Positions 10,846 to 24,030 of a stretch of 64,000 nt of DNA are shown here, piece by piece; the first letter of the stretch is position 1; the number at the start of each line of letters is the position of its first letter. The translations under genes and the position numbers were made by a program. Origin of the DNA: Sindora glabra (Eukaryota > Streptophyta > Magnoliopsida > Fabales > Fabaceae); contig CM035230.1 in assembly GCA_020226215.1 (NCBI GenBank), positions 18,457,883 through 18,521,882 of the forward strand, read 5' to 3'. The notes beneath the pieces are model-generated. The model was not told where the DNA came from, searched no databases, and was given only the letters and a program-made list of their open reading frames with translations.

Positions 10846-13309
10846 AAAAAAGACCCCTGGTAGCAATCAAACACTTAGAGGAAAATTTCAACGGAACTAT
10901 AACCTTATTATATGAAAAAGGCGAAATTATATGATTCATTTTATGTGAAAAATTACCTTAATTTAATCATTTTATGATGACTTAGATCTAATCATGACTA
11001 GCATGAATCCTACTATTCAATTTTTACTAACCTCAATATCGGTTACATTAATTTATGCTTAACAAATATTTCTTTATTTCTATGATAACTCAAGTTAATC
11101 ATAAATTTTGAAGAAAAATAGGTAAAGTTTCCTCTGTTTTCAAGTACTTTCCATTAAATATAAAAAAATCTATAAATCACACAGTTTTAGTAACATGATA
11201 TATACATGAACTAAATAGTTTCAACACATAATATTTACATAGAAACAAATATAACTTACTTTCAATTTGAGACTTAATCCCAAATTTCAAGTTCTCCTTG
11301 AAGTACTTTTAACTCTTGCATGAGCTCACAGCTTGAAATTCTCAAGTTAAATCTTAAAAATTTTAAAAAAGAAAGAGATAATTTTGTAAACTTAGTGAAT
11401 ATATATCCATAAAGAAAAAAATATTATCAATAACTAAATATAATTAATTTAAATAATTTTGTAAAGAAACCATGGAATGGTTTGTTGGTATTCATACCTG
11501 ATAACTTTATCTTATTTAACAATCTAACATTTACACTTTCATACTCATACCTTTATTAACAATTTCATATGAATAAAAGTAATAGAATCCAAAAGAGGTC
11601 CTTCACAATTCCACAATCACTTAATTAAATTATGATATCAAAGAGAAATTAAATCAATAATACAAATGAAGTAAGGCTCATAAATACATTGTTTCACACA
11701 TAAACATCCATAATTCATGTTTTCAATATTCAATCAATCTTGAGAATTTATTCATGGCTAATCACATAATAACAATATCATGTAACAAGTAAATAATTAC
11801 ATATACCCATCATATAACTCTTAAGTCTACCTTATACCTTACTTGTCTTTTCCATTCTTATTCCTCCTGAGCTAATCTTATACATCACCATCTTTAATGA
11901 GGAATTAAGCATTCAATACCCATATCATCTCCTTAGTCATACTACTCAAATCAAGCTATGAGCTGCATTCATCATATTAGTTCCATTTTCATAATAATAA
12001 TATCAATTGATTTGCATTATATATATATGATATAAATTTATATTTCATAACATTGTGACCACCATCCAATCAAAGTATAAGGTAATTAATTTATCACCAT
12101 AAATCATTCTCATTCACAACATTATAATTCCAAACATATCACATCTCAACATAGACATAACCATAATATCAAACAGTAATATCACATTTCTCATGTATGG
12201 TCACCACCTAAGCATAAACATAAATCTCCATAATGTATACTTTCATGACAAGTAACCAGTAACCAATACAATGCTTTCACTATATCATTCATAAAGAGGC
12301 AATCAATAATCTTTAGTAAGAAATAAATGGTGCATTAGAGGCACTATTAAACATTACAATACTTATTGCAATAATAGACAATCATAATCACAAGTTTCTA
12401 TACTCATTCATGTTAAAATGTATAGCTACATGCATTCTATAATTCTGCAAACACATAATCTTAGTATATAGAATAAATAAAGAGTATGAAGATTAAGTAA
12501 AATAGTGTTTAGAAGTAGACATACACTCACTTAATAATTCCTACTTACTCCAAGAACCCTAGAGCATATCATTTTTAACTTTTTATTTTCTTCTTCCTTA
12601 ATTTATAATGATAAATTATAAGAATATTGATATTACTTATTCTTTCCAAATTTACTATTCTAAATTGTTATCATAAGATTCTAATATTTTATATAATTAA
12701 TTCTTTATTTTATACAGTTAACTCATGAAATAAAAAAATATGTCATTATGAAATGATTTTTTAATCAAACTTATACAAGTAAAAATATTAAAATGTGATG
12801 CTCTAAAAGGCTTATTTTTTGTAACTTCATCATTCTAGATCATTACTTCCTTATATTTAAAATTATCGTTAAGAATTCAAAGACTCATAAATAAGGGTTT
12901 TTTGGAATCAAGTATAAAACAAGCAAAATATTAAAACTTTATGCTTTAAAGATGCTTTTATCACATTATTTTGTGAAATTATACGCTTAGTTTCCAATAT
13001 TTTTTAACTCTATTTCAATAAAATAACTAAATCACAGTCATGTATAAATCATCCAAAATATTAAGATGGAATGCTTTAAAAAAACTTTAATCGTATTAGT
13101 CTAACACCTTATAGCATAAATTTCTTATATTTTAAAGCTATCTTCAAGTACTCAAAATATACCTAAAATGGCTTTTCTGAATTAACTTTAGTCATAAAAA
13201 ATATTAGAAGATTTTTATCTACTAAAGGAGGTTGTTGATGCTAGAAAGCATGGCATCCTGTTGATAAACAAAAAAGACTCGACAATTTGCTTTGTTGAAA
13301 CCCAAGCTC
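10846..13309. other. AT-rich stretch, possibly LTR interior
   Basis: No gene was recognised. The minus strand may be the downstream part of LTR fragment B (Tekay/Del LTRs can be several kb), but I saw no primer-binding site, gag or end motif that proves it. Many short CATAATTC/ATCATAT-type words give a repetitive look between 11500 and 12500. Confidence 0.4.
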
Positions 13310-14046
13310 ATTTTGTGGGCTTACTAGAAGGAGGTATGAGTAACATTTTGATGGTTGGCATAGTGACCAAAGAAAAAGTAGCACGATGTCGCAAGGAAAG
13401 AGGCTTATAAAGCTGCTCTATATAGCCACAACCAGCCATACTCCCACAACTCATTCCATTGCTTGTTGCCATGACTAATTGGAGAAAAAGCTCAAAGTTT
13501 GGTATAGCTCGATGATGGTGGGAATTAGGGAGAAAGGAGTAAGGGTGACGAGAGGGAGAGAAAAGATAGAAACGGGGAATAAGAGGGAAATTAGATGGGG
13601 GAGAGAAGAGAGAAATAAAAAAAGAGCTTTGCATTTTTATATAGTGCTTCTCAGTGCACCGTAGATCCATTTTCATTAAGTTTAAACCTTTCATCTCCAT
13701 TACTAATCCTAGCCACACAATGTTATTATTTCACTATTCTTAGTTCTTCTCAATACTTTTTAATAATAACTTAATAAGTTTATAAATTTAAAATAAATAT
13801 TTAAAAAACTACAAACTTTAGCAAGATTATTTTATTAAATCATAAATACATGTTTTCTTAAATCTTCATACTCACCCTATTAAATATTCTTAACTTTGTG
13901 AAAGAATCACTATAATAATTATTTAATTGTATTTTGAAATAAAATATTGATCAAATAAATATAATATGATTATTCTTGTTAGTTAAAATAAATACTTCAT
14001 GGCATTTAAAATAATAAAATTTTAAATATTACTTTGAGGCATAACA
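13310..14046 (-). mobile_element. Decayed LTR fragment B, related to fragment A
   Basis: On the minus strand it begins TGTTATGCCTCAAAG at 14046. It has a U3 with TATTTATTTTAACTAACAAG, a TATA box CTATATAAAAATGC (13631-13644) preceded by GTGCACTGAGAAGC, then a TCTTCTCTC-rich leader (13480-13620). The order matches fragment A, including the short block around the GTGCAC motif. A 136-codon minus-strand frame (13308-13718) lies inside and is judged spurious. I infer a Ty3/gypsy LTR, probably Tekay/Del-like. No target duplication was seen. Confidence 0.45.
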
Positions 14047-15194
14047 CATATTAGCATCATAAATTTAACTAATTTTTCTTTGACTAATTATCAATTTAGA
14101 ATTATGTTGAAGATTTGTAAATTTAAGTACTAACTAGAATTTTTATTCTTTTAATGTCATTAAAGCTATTAATAAGGATCAAAATAAAATATTATGCTTA
14201 AAAAGAATTAAATGTTATCAATTTATAGATTAGGATTAAAATTATATTGAAGCTTGTGAAAGAAACATTTGTGATAGCATAATATTAATATAGTGATAAG
14301 CTTGTTTATACACTATTGTCATAGTTATGTGAATTTTCAATAAATTATGATAAGTTTTAAGTAATTTATGTTGCCAACAAAGTGTGTAGAAGCTAAAATC
14401 ACATGTAACTGCTTGTTATTAATACACAAAGCTTATTTGTAAGCTACTATTCCTATAGCTTAAAAAAATCATAAAATTGAATAAATGAGAAAAAAATTCT
14501 TCAATGTATAAAATTTTATTAATATTAAAAGTAATACATGAAAAATATGTTTAATTGATACCTTTAAGATATGGATATAAGATATGCTACTTTTAGAGAA
14601 TAAAATTTATTATGGGATAACCTTAAGTGATACCTTAAGTATACACAAGTATGTTTATAAGTATGATTGCTTTTTTTGTTATAAATTTTATTAATATAAA
14701 TAAAATATATTTATTTAGCTCTTTTTTGTACATGTTATTATATAAATTTGTAGTAATACTAAATTACTAATTTTTTTATATGTTAAACATTGAAATAAGG
14801 GATAAAATTACATTTAAAATTAAAATAAGATTTAATTTCTAATAATTTTAAGTTTTTTATTTATTTCTTAATATAATATAATATTAGTTGAAATTAAAAA
14901 ATATTGTAAATAAATAATATAAATCTCGAAGAAAGGATAATTGTTACAAAAAAAGAGTTTTAATTTTTAAAGAGTGAAAGTAGTTGGTTAATAGATAAGA
15001 AAGAAGCTTTAAAACATAAACCTCCAAATAATTACTTCATTAAATAGGTGATGAGGAAAAAAGAGGAGAGATTGTATTTATTACACAAAGATCAAGTTGA
15101 ATAAAGCTTAGGTGGAGGTGCAAGTGAGTCCTACAATCTCTAGGAAGGACTTTTCTAATTTGCAACTTTATAATTTTTTTATGAATTTTATATC
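14047..15194. other. AT-rich stretch before the LINE
   Basis: Nothing was recognised except a possible ORF1 or 5'UTR trace of the LINE at about 15000-15190 (a GGTGGAGGTGCAAGTGAGTCC stretch), which is too short to call. Confidence 0.4.
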
Positions 15195-17779
15195 ATAGAA
15201 TTATCAAGGAATTAGAGCAAAAGCTATTCCAATTTTAGTGAAAGAGTTAGTGAGTAGATATGATATTCAAGTTATGACACTGATGGAAACATGAGTTAAT
15301 GGAAATAAAATAGCTTGAAGAATTAAAAAATGGGTTTTAAATTATCAATTAGAATGGATTTTAAGGATACTAAAGTGGCGTTTAAGTGTTACGGAATCTA
15401 GATAAAGTTCATGTGTTAATGCTAGAGTTTTCTAACCAATTCATCCATTTTTTTGTTCATTCCATGGCCGATAATTATGAATCATACATGATATTTGTAT
15501 GTGCTAGCCCTTACTAGAATGAAAGAAAGAGGCTATAATAAACCTTGCATCATATGGCGATTTATGTCTTTAGGCCTTGGAATATAATAGGGGATTTTAA
15601 TACATACATTTGTTTAGATGAAAAATATAAAGAGAATAAAAAAGGAGTTAATCCAATTGGAGATCCATATAATAGTTCAACAAGTAGATTCCTAAATGTG
15701 ATTTGATAAGCCTAGGATATAAAGGGCTAAAGAATAGTAGGGAGAAAGGAAATGTAAAAGAGCATTTGGATATAAGATTTTGTAATATGGAGTGGAGAAC
15801 ATTGTCTTAAAAGGCTTCTATGATTCATTTATCTCCTTTTAAGTTAGTTCATAAATCAATCTTAAATTGGTGGATGTTAAAAAAGGTTGATGGATGTTAA
15901 AAAAGGTAGGAAAAACATTCCTTTTCATTTTCTTATTAGTTGGTTAACCCATAATTCTTTCCTAAGAGTAGTTCATGACTGCTAGAGGGAGGATAAAAAT
16001 TAGGTGGAAGCATATTTGAACTTTTGACTAAAAGCCATTAAATGGAATAAAGATTTTTTTAGGAAGCTAACTTATCAAAAAAGAAAGCTAGTGGATAAAC
16101 TTGAATATATTAGTAGAAGATTAATAGCTAGCATAAACTCGTATTTGGTGAATTTATAAAAACAAACTTGGGTTGAATTAGAGAAAATTCTTGTTCAAGA
16201 TGAGTTAATGTGGTATCACAATCCCGAGAGTAAATGGTAACATATGGGCACAAGAATACTAAATATTTCATTCTTTAGTGATATCTCAACAAAGAAGGAA
16301 AAATATAGAGAAATTGAAATCAGAAGTTAGTGAATCAGTTGAAAATGATAACATGTTGAAGACTATGGTGGTGGCATACTTTTAACAGCCCCATTCTATT
16401 TATGATTCTTGATTTGGAGGCTTTCCATCACAAAATTGCTTCCTATCACTATTAAAGCTACCATTACAAGAGATTAGTGCCCCAATGATGCAAGAAAAGA
16501 TCAAATATGCCCTATTTAGTATAACTTTATTGAAAGTTCTAGGTTTTGATGGCTTACTTGTGATTTTCTTTTGAAGCCAATAGGAAAGAGTGGGTAAGTT
16601 TGTCGTGACTTGGTTTATGATATTTTTTAGAGTTTGGATGTAATAAGGAAAATTAATGAGATCTTGCTTGTGCTTCTTCTAAAGGTGGAAAACCTAAATT
16701 TGATTAAATAGCTTCGGCTTGTATGTTTCTGTAACATGATTTTTAGAATCATCATAAAAATTCTAGCTAACAGATTTAAGCCTCATGTAGGTTTTTTAAA
16801 TATCTTTGGATTAATACAACTTTACTCTTTAAAGATATATCTTGGATAATATTATTGTTACATAGGAAATTATGCACTTAATGAGGAAGAAGAAAAGTAA
16901 AAAAGGTTGGATAGTGATTAAAGTTGATTTAAAAAACATGGATGATCAAATTAACTAGATTTTCTTGAAGGAAACTTTACATTAAATGTTTCTTTTGAAT
17001 AATTTTATTGAGTTGGTTATGGCCTATATCTCTAACTATCAATGCAAGTTTTATGGAATAAGGAAAAGTCTAGTTTTTTTTTCACCTAAGAAAGGTATTA
17101 GGCAAGGGGCCCTTTTATCTCCTTATCTTTTTATTTTATGCATTAAAAGATTAGCTTATTGTATCAATTATGTTATTTAAATGGGAAATTAGCAAGTAGT
17201 AAAGATTTGCAAAGGAAGTTCAAATATCTCACATCTTTTCTTTGCAAATGATCTTATTTTATTTCTAGAAGTAGATTTGAACTAAGCTTATATGATTAAA
17301 AAGTACATAGATATTTTCTATTTGGCTTCTAAAAAAATGAGTGATAAAAAAACTTGCATTTTCTTATCTAGAAATATGAACCATAATATAATTCAACAAA
17401 TGAATAAGGTGTTAGAATTTAAAGTGACATTAGATCTTAGTAAACATCTTGGGGTTCATCTCCATCATCAATGGGTGACTAACATTATATGCAAAGATAA
17501 TGTTAAGAAAGTTCAAAGGGATTTTATCTTTTATTAGCTAATTGACTTTATCTAAATACATGTTGGCTAGTATCTTATCTACTCTATGTAAGCTACACTT
17601 TTTCTAAGAGTTATGTGTAAAGAGATTGATAAGCTTATTAGAAATTTTTTATGGATTCAAATTTGAATCACAACAAGCCCTATTTGATTAGTTGGAACTA
17701 GGTATGTTATAAGAAACTAAAAAAAGGTTTAAGGTTAAGATGAATGCAAATTAATAATGTAGCCTTGCTGATGAAGGCT
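15195..17779 (+). pseudogene. L1-type LINE ORF2 remnant: endonuclease and RT
   Basis: The reading starts NYQGIRAKAIPILVKEL and reaches LMET (15280-15291), the opening of the L1 AP-endonuclease with its metal-binding Glu. Further pieces recover the inter-domain linker and then the reverse transcriptase. KKGIRQGALLSPYLF (about 17090-17135) is the conserved RT block with GxRQG, and FFANDLILF (about 17237-17263) is the catalytic FADD-type motif with N in place of the first D. KPYLISWN and LRLR-MQINNVALLMKA (17675-17779) match the segment after the RT in plant L1 elements. An intact protein nicks target DNA and primes reverse transcription there. Dozens of stops make this copy dead. The sequence breaks off in the ALLMKAW motif at the insert beginning 17780. 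Confidence 0.85.
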
Positions 17780-18680
17780 TGATAAGTAAGATTTTATCTA
17801 ATTTATTTCCTCCTATTTCATACCTCTCAATGAAATACTTACGATTAATTTTATAGAATTGACCTTATTTTATAATTTAGGGTTGATTTTACAACATTCT
17901 AAATTTATTCTATTAATGCTAAATTTTGATACTATTTATGTTTTTTAGTAATATATTGAGCTTTGGATGGTGGATTAAAACGATCTTTATAATGTTAAAA
18001 AAATTAAAGAGAGATTTACAAATTTTATATTTTGGCCCAAGTCAGTTCAAATGTTTTAGAGGTCATATATGGCTGAGAAGTTGAAGTTATGTCTCTAACC
18101 TAGCTAAGCCCATCTAATTTTATGGGTCATATCTAGAGTTATAAAGGTCAAATTAATGTGAAATCAGTGCCCAAATTTTGCTAAGACTCGGGTCTATAAG
18201 TTTCATATTTATAGTTTACCAAATTACCTTGTTTTAGTGGTCTTAAACTAGTTAGAAGTTAGACTTTTAGGACTTCATTGATATGATTATTAGAGCAATT
18301 ATCTTGTTAAAAATAGGTTTGGGTCTCTAAAAATTAAGAAGGTCCTATTATTGTAATCCTAAAAGACATACAATCTAAGTCTAGTAAGACTTTAGGTTAA
18401 TTAGGTTAAATAAATAATGAAAACTCATTAGATTATTTAGACTTTTACAAATTCAATAAATAGTTTTTGCTCTCCTTCTTCTTGCTTTCTTTTTTATTTT
18501 TCGTCAATGGAAGCTTAAATTTAGAGTTAGTTTAAATCTAACACTTATGGATGGTGTGGTGCTAGCCCTAAAATATCTTTACATGTTATAAGGGACTAAT
18601 CACCCTTTATAATAATAGTGGTCCTTTAACTATTCTTTAAAGAATTAGTACTACTTAAACTTCAAAAAGGGCTTATCACA
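17780..18680 (+). mobile_element. LTR-like insert splitting the LINE
   Basis: It begins TGATAAGTAAGATTTT and ends GGGCTTATCACA, so TGATAAG/CTTATCA form an inverted terminal pair of the kind LTRs carry. It contains TTCATATTTATAG and a polyadenylation-like AATAAATAG near 18460, and lacks coding sequence. LINE sequence resumes beyond it. Length (about 900 bp) and structure suit a solo LTR of a Ty3/gypsy element. The 5-bp flanks (AGGCT and AGAGA) do not match well, so the exact ends or the solo-LTR reading may be wrong. Confidence 0.5.
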
Positions 18681-18689
18681 AGAGAAATA

Positions 18690-19135
18690 AGGTAATTGGA
18701 AGCTAATGTTTGGATTTGCTTGTTGGATTTTATGGTATTACAGGAATCATATGATCTTCATGGATAAAAAAAAGATGACGCCTAGTTTTAAAGATCTATA
18801 AGAGGGTGCCTCATGTTTGTGTTAAAGCAAATATACTTGGCAAAATAAGTTTGAAAAAAAGAGAAAATAGTCATACTTCATGGAAAGTTGGTTCAAATTT
18901 GATATTAATGGAGTATATATGAAAGGAAAAGTGACTATAGTATATGAAGGAATCCAAAGAAACCATAATAGGGATTAGGTTGTTAGATTTACTAAAAAAA
19001 GAGGTTAAAGGGTATTTTTGAGGTTGAATTACAAGTGATATACCATGATCTTTAGGTAGCTCGATAATTAAAGGTGAGAAAGGTGGGTTATCCTAGAAAT
19101 AGATAACGCAGAAGCCTTTAGTTTAGTGGAACATA
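18690..19135 (+). pseudogene. L1-type LINE remnant: C-terminal RNase H
   Basis: ESWFKFDINGVYMKG (from 18883) matches the WxKxNxDG opening of the RVT_3-type RNase H found at the C-terminus of many plant L1 ORF2 proteins. YEGIQRNHNRD corresponds to the GGVIRDxxG segment, and LEIDNAEAFSLVEH (19093-19133) to the next catalytic-Asp strand. It continues the LINE upstream of the 17780-18680 insert on the same strand. Intervening and terminal parts are lost or too worn to read. The following 19136-19541 has no recognisable LINE tail or poly(A). Confidence 0.75.
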
Positions 19136-19541
19136 GCTGTTCTTTCTTCATCCTTCTGCATATACCTTATTTTTCTTGTAAATTTATGGAAGAATGTCTT
19201 AATGTTGTGATTGCAGACATATGTATGTGTTTGGATTCTATGTTTTTTATTTCATTATTTAGGATTTTCAGTAGTATAGGTGTTGATATATGCATACATT
19301 CATTATGGAATTTATGTGTTTTACTAAGTAAGTTATGTTCTATGTTTGTGAATGAGAATGCTTATGAAATTTGTCTCATTTAGTTTATATCAGATTCAGT
19401 TAATTTATTGAAAATTTTGATTTAGAAAGCTCAATATGTGAGTTTAATAAAGGTATAAGTAATAAACTTTATTATGTGCCTTAATATTGTTAAATTGTTA
19501 ATGTATTTTTTATATATTTATTGAGTATTAGATTAGATAGT
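19136..19541. other. Gap between LINE and CACTA transposase
   Basis: A short open frame (19126-19383) has no recognisable motif. The left terminus of the CACTA element and the tail of the LINE should both lie near here, but I see neither a CACTA terminus nor a poly(A). Confidence 0.4.
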
Positions 19542-22500
19542 TATGGACTATAGATAAATGTATGCTAATCAAATGAACCTTAAATATGTCAAATGGGTTA
19601 AGAAGTTTATTAGATTTTTCATCGACGGGGAAAAAAATTTTGGTGATGAGCTTATTAGGTGTTCTTGTATGAGATGTTACTACATTAGAATACTCAAATA
19701 AATGGAGATAAAAGATCATCTATTTTTCTATAGCATTGCAATGGATATAGTATAGGAAAGGTGAGTTATCTAGTTTGTCTCATACCTACAGAGGCAATGC
19801 ATGCCACAAATATGATGACATAGATATGGAATTGAATGATTAATTAAAAGACATAGTGATTTTATAAATAATTTCACTGAACTCTTGTATATCCTTAATA
19901 GGTTATTGAATGATATGAAAAAGCCTTCATATATGAGTTATATAAAATTTACATGGTTATATATTATGTTGAGATTATTTAACTTAAAAGTAAAGAATGG
20001 CCAAAGTGATAAGAGCTTTATAGCATTGCTGGATTATTGAAAAAAAAATGCTTTTTGAAAGGAATAAACTATCAAATTATAGTTATGTCACCAAGAAAAT
20101 CATATATCAATGGATATGGAGTACATGAAGATACATGCTTGCTTAAATGATTGCATATTGTACCAAATAGAGCACAAGAATTCACATTAGTGTTTAAAAT
20201 ATAGAGAACTATGTTATAAATTATGGAAGAATGATGTTATTAATCGTTAAAGAGCTCTGACTAAGGTATTGTGATATCTTTCAATAATGTCAAGGTTTAC
20301 ATGAATGCTTTCCAATATAAAGGATGTTATAAACTTAACATGGCATATGGAATTGGCACCATCTGATAGCAAGCTTTGGCATCTAGCTAATTTTCCTTAA
20401 TGATGCATAGTTAATACATTATTCCTTATGTTTAGTTATGAGTTAAGAAAGCTTAGGCTTGTACTTTGCATCAATGAAATAAGCCTTCATAGTAACATAA
20501 GTAATGAACATAACACTTGACCTGTTATATTAATGTTCTACAATTTACCTCTTTATTGTGCATCATGTTATCCTTATTGATCTTAAGCCTTAGATAAACA
20601 GGAAATGACATGAATGTCTTATTGGCACAATTTATTGAAGACTTAAAAATGATACAAGATAAAGGTATCTTAATCTTTGATGCACATTGCTAGGAATATT
20701 TCAATTTGTATGCAATGCTCTTTTACACGATCAATGACTTCCCAACACATAGCAACTTGTTTAAGTAAAGCATTGAAGGGTATAAAGTATGTCTTATTTG
20801 TGAAAATAGTACTTTTTCTTCTTAATTGACATGAAGGAATAAGATGGTATATCTTAGACATTGGAGATTTATATTTATTCCCATTGATATCATAGGTTAA
20901 GAAAAGCTTTAAATATGTCACTAAAGAAAGCACCAGTTTTAATGCCTTTAATTGGAAATGTAGTTTACAAACAAGTTAAAGAATTCAATGTCATTTTTAG
21001 CAAACCCTATAAACCTATACATAAAGATAGTTTATAGAATAAGATGTCCATATTTTTCAATCTTCCATATTGAAAAAAAGCTACTTATGAGACATAAAAT
21101 TGATGTCATGCACGTGGAAAAAAAATATTTATGATAGTTTTGTTAGAATATTGTTAAACATATTGGATAAAAGAAAGTATGGCATGAAAGCTAGGTTAAA
21201 CTTAGTTGAAATGGCCACTTAGAAAGAACTAGTGTTAAAAAAAGAGGTCAATCTATGTACCTACCTCTAGCTTGTCATACTTTATTTGGATAGAAGAAGA
21301 TAAGTTTCTACAAGTATTTATTTAGTGTTAAAATGATGTAGGAATATTCTTAAAACATCAGGAACCTTATTTCAAAGAAAGACTTGAAATTAATTTGTTT
21401 AAAGTCTAAAGATTGTTGAACTCTAATGCAACAATTACTACTAGTAGCTATTCGATCAATCTTGCTAAAACATGTCAAACATATTGTTACTAGGATTTAT
21501 TTATTCTTCAATGCAATTTATGGCAAGCCCATTAACCTTGAAAAGTTGGATGACTTACAAAGGGAAGTCATGGCTACACTATGTTAGCTTAAGATGTACT
21601 TTACAGTTTCTTTCTTTGACATCATGGTGCATTTGATTGTTCATTTGACAAGAAATGTAAAACTATATGGGTTGATTTACCCTTTCAAGCAACATGTGAA
21701 AATTCTAAAAGGGCATATGAAGAATTGACACTAATCGATAGGATGCATTCACAAAAGCTGCATTGCTAAAAAGGTGGCTAAGTTTTGTAGTAACTATTTA
21801 TTAAATGTGGAGGTTGTTAGACTTTCAAGACTTGTCACAAGGGAAGAATTACTTGTAAGGGTAGATTAGCCACCTTAATGATAAGCATAAATTATGAAAT
21901 GTGTACGCAAACCCACCTTTAAATCTTTCATAATAGTGAAGAAGTTCAACTTTAGATGGATGAGTATATGACCTTGTAAATGAGTTAAATTGTTGAAAGA
22001 ATTATCAATGAGTACAAGTTAAAGACAATTGATTATTCTTCACTTTGTTATAAAGTTGAGTTCATTTTCTAATAGTGTGAACATCAAATGTTATTTTTAA
22101 GATCATAAGATATTTAGTACATGACCATGCATGAAAGTCATATTTAATCATGGATATGACATCAATGGTAGGGTTATAAAATGGGTCACGATTCACCATA
22201 GGTTTGCAAGTTTGAACTTTAAAAATTAAGGCTATTTTCAAATATGGGTAATATGGATCAACCCATTACAGACTAGCTTTCAACGAACTAGTTTGTATCT
22301 ATGAAGTTTGAAAATTGGCCTATATCCATCATAGGTTGTAGTGTTTAGACTCCGTAAAATTAAACTCATTTTGAATAGGTATCTACATGGATCGACTTGT
22401 TTGATAGGTTTAATCAATGGGTTTTCTTTTTATATAAAGGGTTAAGATGACAAGAGCACTATGCAAAATAATAAGGTTAGTTTAGTTGCTTAGGTAATGC

Positions 22501-22790
22501 ATGTGACAAAACCTAAAGATAAAAACCTTATCTACACTAATATATCATATTGTGGACTCATTAAAGATATTTGGGAGCTAAACTACATTAAATTTAGGGT
22601 GCATGTATTTTGATGTAAATAGGTTGAGAATAATAATGGTATCCTAGTCAATAAGGTAGTATTACCACTGGTGAATCTTAATTAAAAAGGTTACAGGGAG
22701 AATTATTCATAATGGCATCCTAAAAAATGTATTTTTTTTATGTCACAGACCCATTTGATAAGAAGTAATTTATAGCTCTACAAAGCATGA
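19542..22790 (+). pseudogene. CACTA (En/Spm) TNP2-like transposase remnant
   Basis: It starts MDYR-MYANQMNLKYVKWVKKFI with a C-x2-C piece (RCSCMRC, about 19660), the transposase-associated N-terminal domain. The long middle domain follows: MEYMKIHACLNDCILYQ (20120-20165), LTWHMELAPSDSKLWHLANF (about 20338-20395), SYELRKLRLVLCINE, IKYVLFVKI, then KYGMKARLNLVEMA (about 21177-21220) and FFDIMVH-like pieces near 21615. The C-terminal part resumes at about 22520 with DIWELNYIKFRVHVF and YVTDPFDKK (about 22740-22765). This protein, in intact elements, binds the subterminal repeats and cuts the CACTA ends in the nucleus. Frameshifts and stops every few dozen codons show a dead copy. Its subterminal region is at 23586-24030. 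Confidence 0.87.
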
Positions 22791-23585
22791 AGACATAAGT
22801 AATGATATTGATAAGATTCCTCATTTCTCTATTGGACTGCTTCTAGGGATAATGAAGGTGATATAGATGGGTTTTACATCTAAGATAATCATGCCTAAAA
22901 GATATAGGTTGAAAATCCTCTTAGAGATATTAGAAAAAATTTAGGTACTTATGTTCATAGTTTTTATGCTCATATTCTATGCATAATTAGTATCATTTTC
23001 TAAATTACTATTTTCTAATACTTATTCATAGTTTTTTAATCTTATAATATGATGCAAGTTTTATATGCTATGTTTTGACTTTAGCCCATATCCATAATCA
23101 TTATAAGCTTGGTGGGAAGAATAGTACTCCCTAACTCAACAAGCAACACATAATACCACCAAAAATTAATTGTATAAGCTAGGTAATTAATGAAATATAT
23201 AGTATTAATGTTGCACTTATAATATTAATTGTAACTTACTTGTGCCCTTCTTTTATTACAATGGTTTCTATAAAGTGTTTTCTTAGTGGTCATGTCATAA
23301 AAGCATAATGTAATTTCCATTTTCGTTTTTAGTGGTATTATTGTCACTTCTTGCAACATAGTACATATTATTCATTACCTATATGTCTTTAATTTTTTGG
23401 ACCCAATTAAATGTATGAAATTATTGCTATTAGGATTTTATTAAATTAGGATATTATTTTTTACTATAAAGACATTAAGATAGGGATTAAGTGATAAAGC
23501 AATAAGTTTGGATGTACACTAATTTCGATGGATGTTGTATGTAATTATGTTTAAGTGAATATTGCTCTTGGTGTAATGGAGTTTA
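22791..23585. other. CACTA 3' noncoding region
   Basis: This is AT-rich sequence between the last transposase codons and the subterminal repeats. No other frame was recognised. Non-coding tails of this size are usual in plant CACTA elements. Confidence 0.45.
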
Positions 23586-24030
23586 AGAGAAAATGATATA
23601 CATATCAGTTATTTTAAAAAATGATACAATAAATTAAATATTAGATGTCAATTAATTAACTTAATTGATGTACTATGTTAATTATCAAATAAGAAAGGTT
23701 TCGATGATGGTTTAAAAACTGACATCTCAAATCAATAATCATGTTGGTTATTAAACTAAAATCCTATGCTATAACATCTTTTCCATGTTTATTATAATTA
23801 TTTTCGATGTTGGTTATAAAACGAACATTTTGTGTTAATGGATTCAACCTTACCCAAGCACTTAACACATTGATTTTCCTTTTAAAAAATTAACATTATT
23901 TATTTTCCATATTAATTAAATAGCTAACTTCAAAGTGCCAAACACACAATGTCACTTGTATATATGTTAGTTCTTAATTGATGTTGAACCTATTAGACAA
24001 CTAATATTGAATTGCATTTATATTGTAATG
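23586..24030 (+). mobile_element. CACTA subterminal repeats and probable right end
   Basis: Short direct and inverted motifs around GATGTTGGTTATAAAAC and GACATCTCAAATC / ATGTTGGTTATTAAAC recur at about 23700-23830, followed by related words to 24000. Such GACATC/GATGTY repeats are the transposase-binding sites of CACTA elements. The block ends GCATTTATATTGTAATG near 24030, a worn form of the terminal TAGTG. It lies 0.8 kb downstream of the transposase on the same strand, so it is probably that element's right terminus. Confidence 0.5.

Noticed and set aside
13308..13718. 136-codon minus-strand open frame
   Set aside because: It spans the TATA box and CT-rich leader of LTR fragment B; its Ser/Pro/Phe-rich composition is that of translated CT-rich leader sequence.
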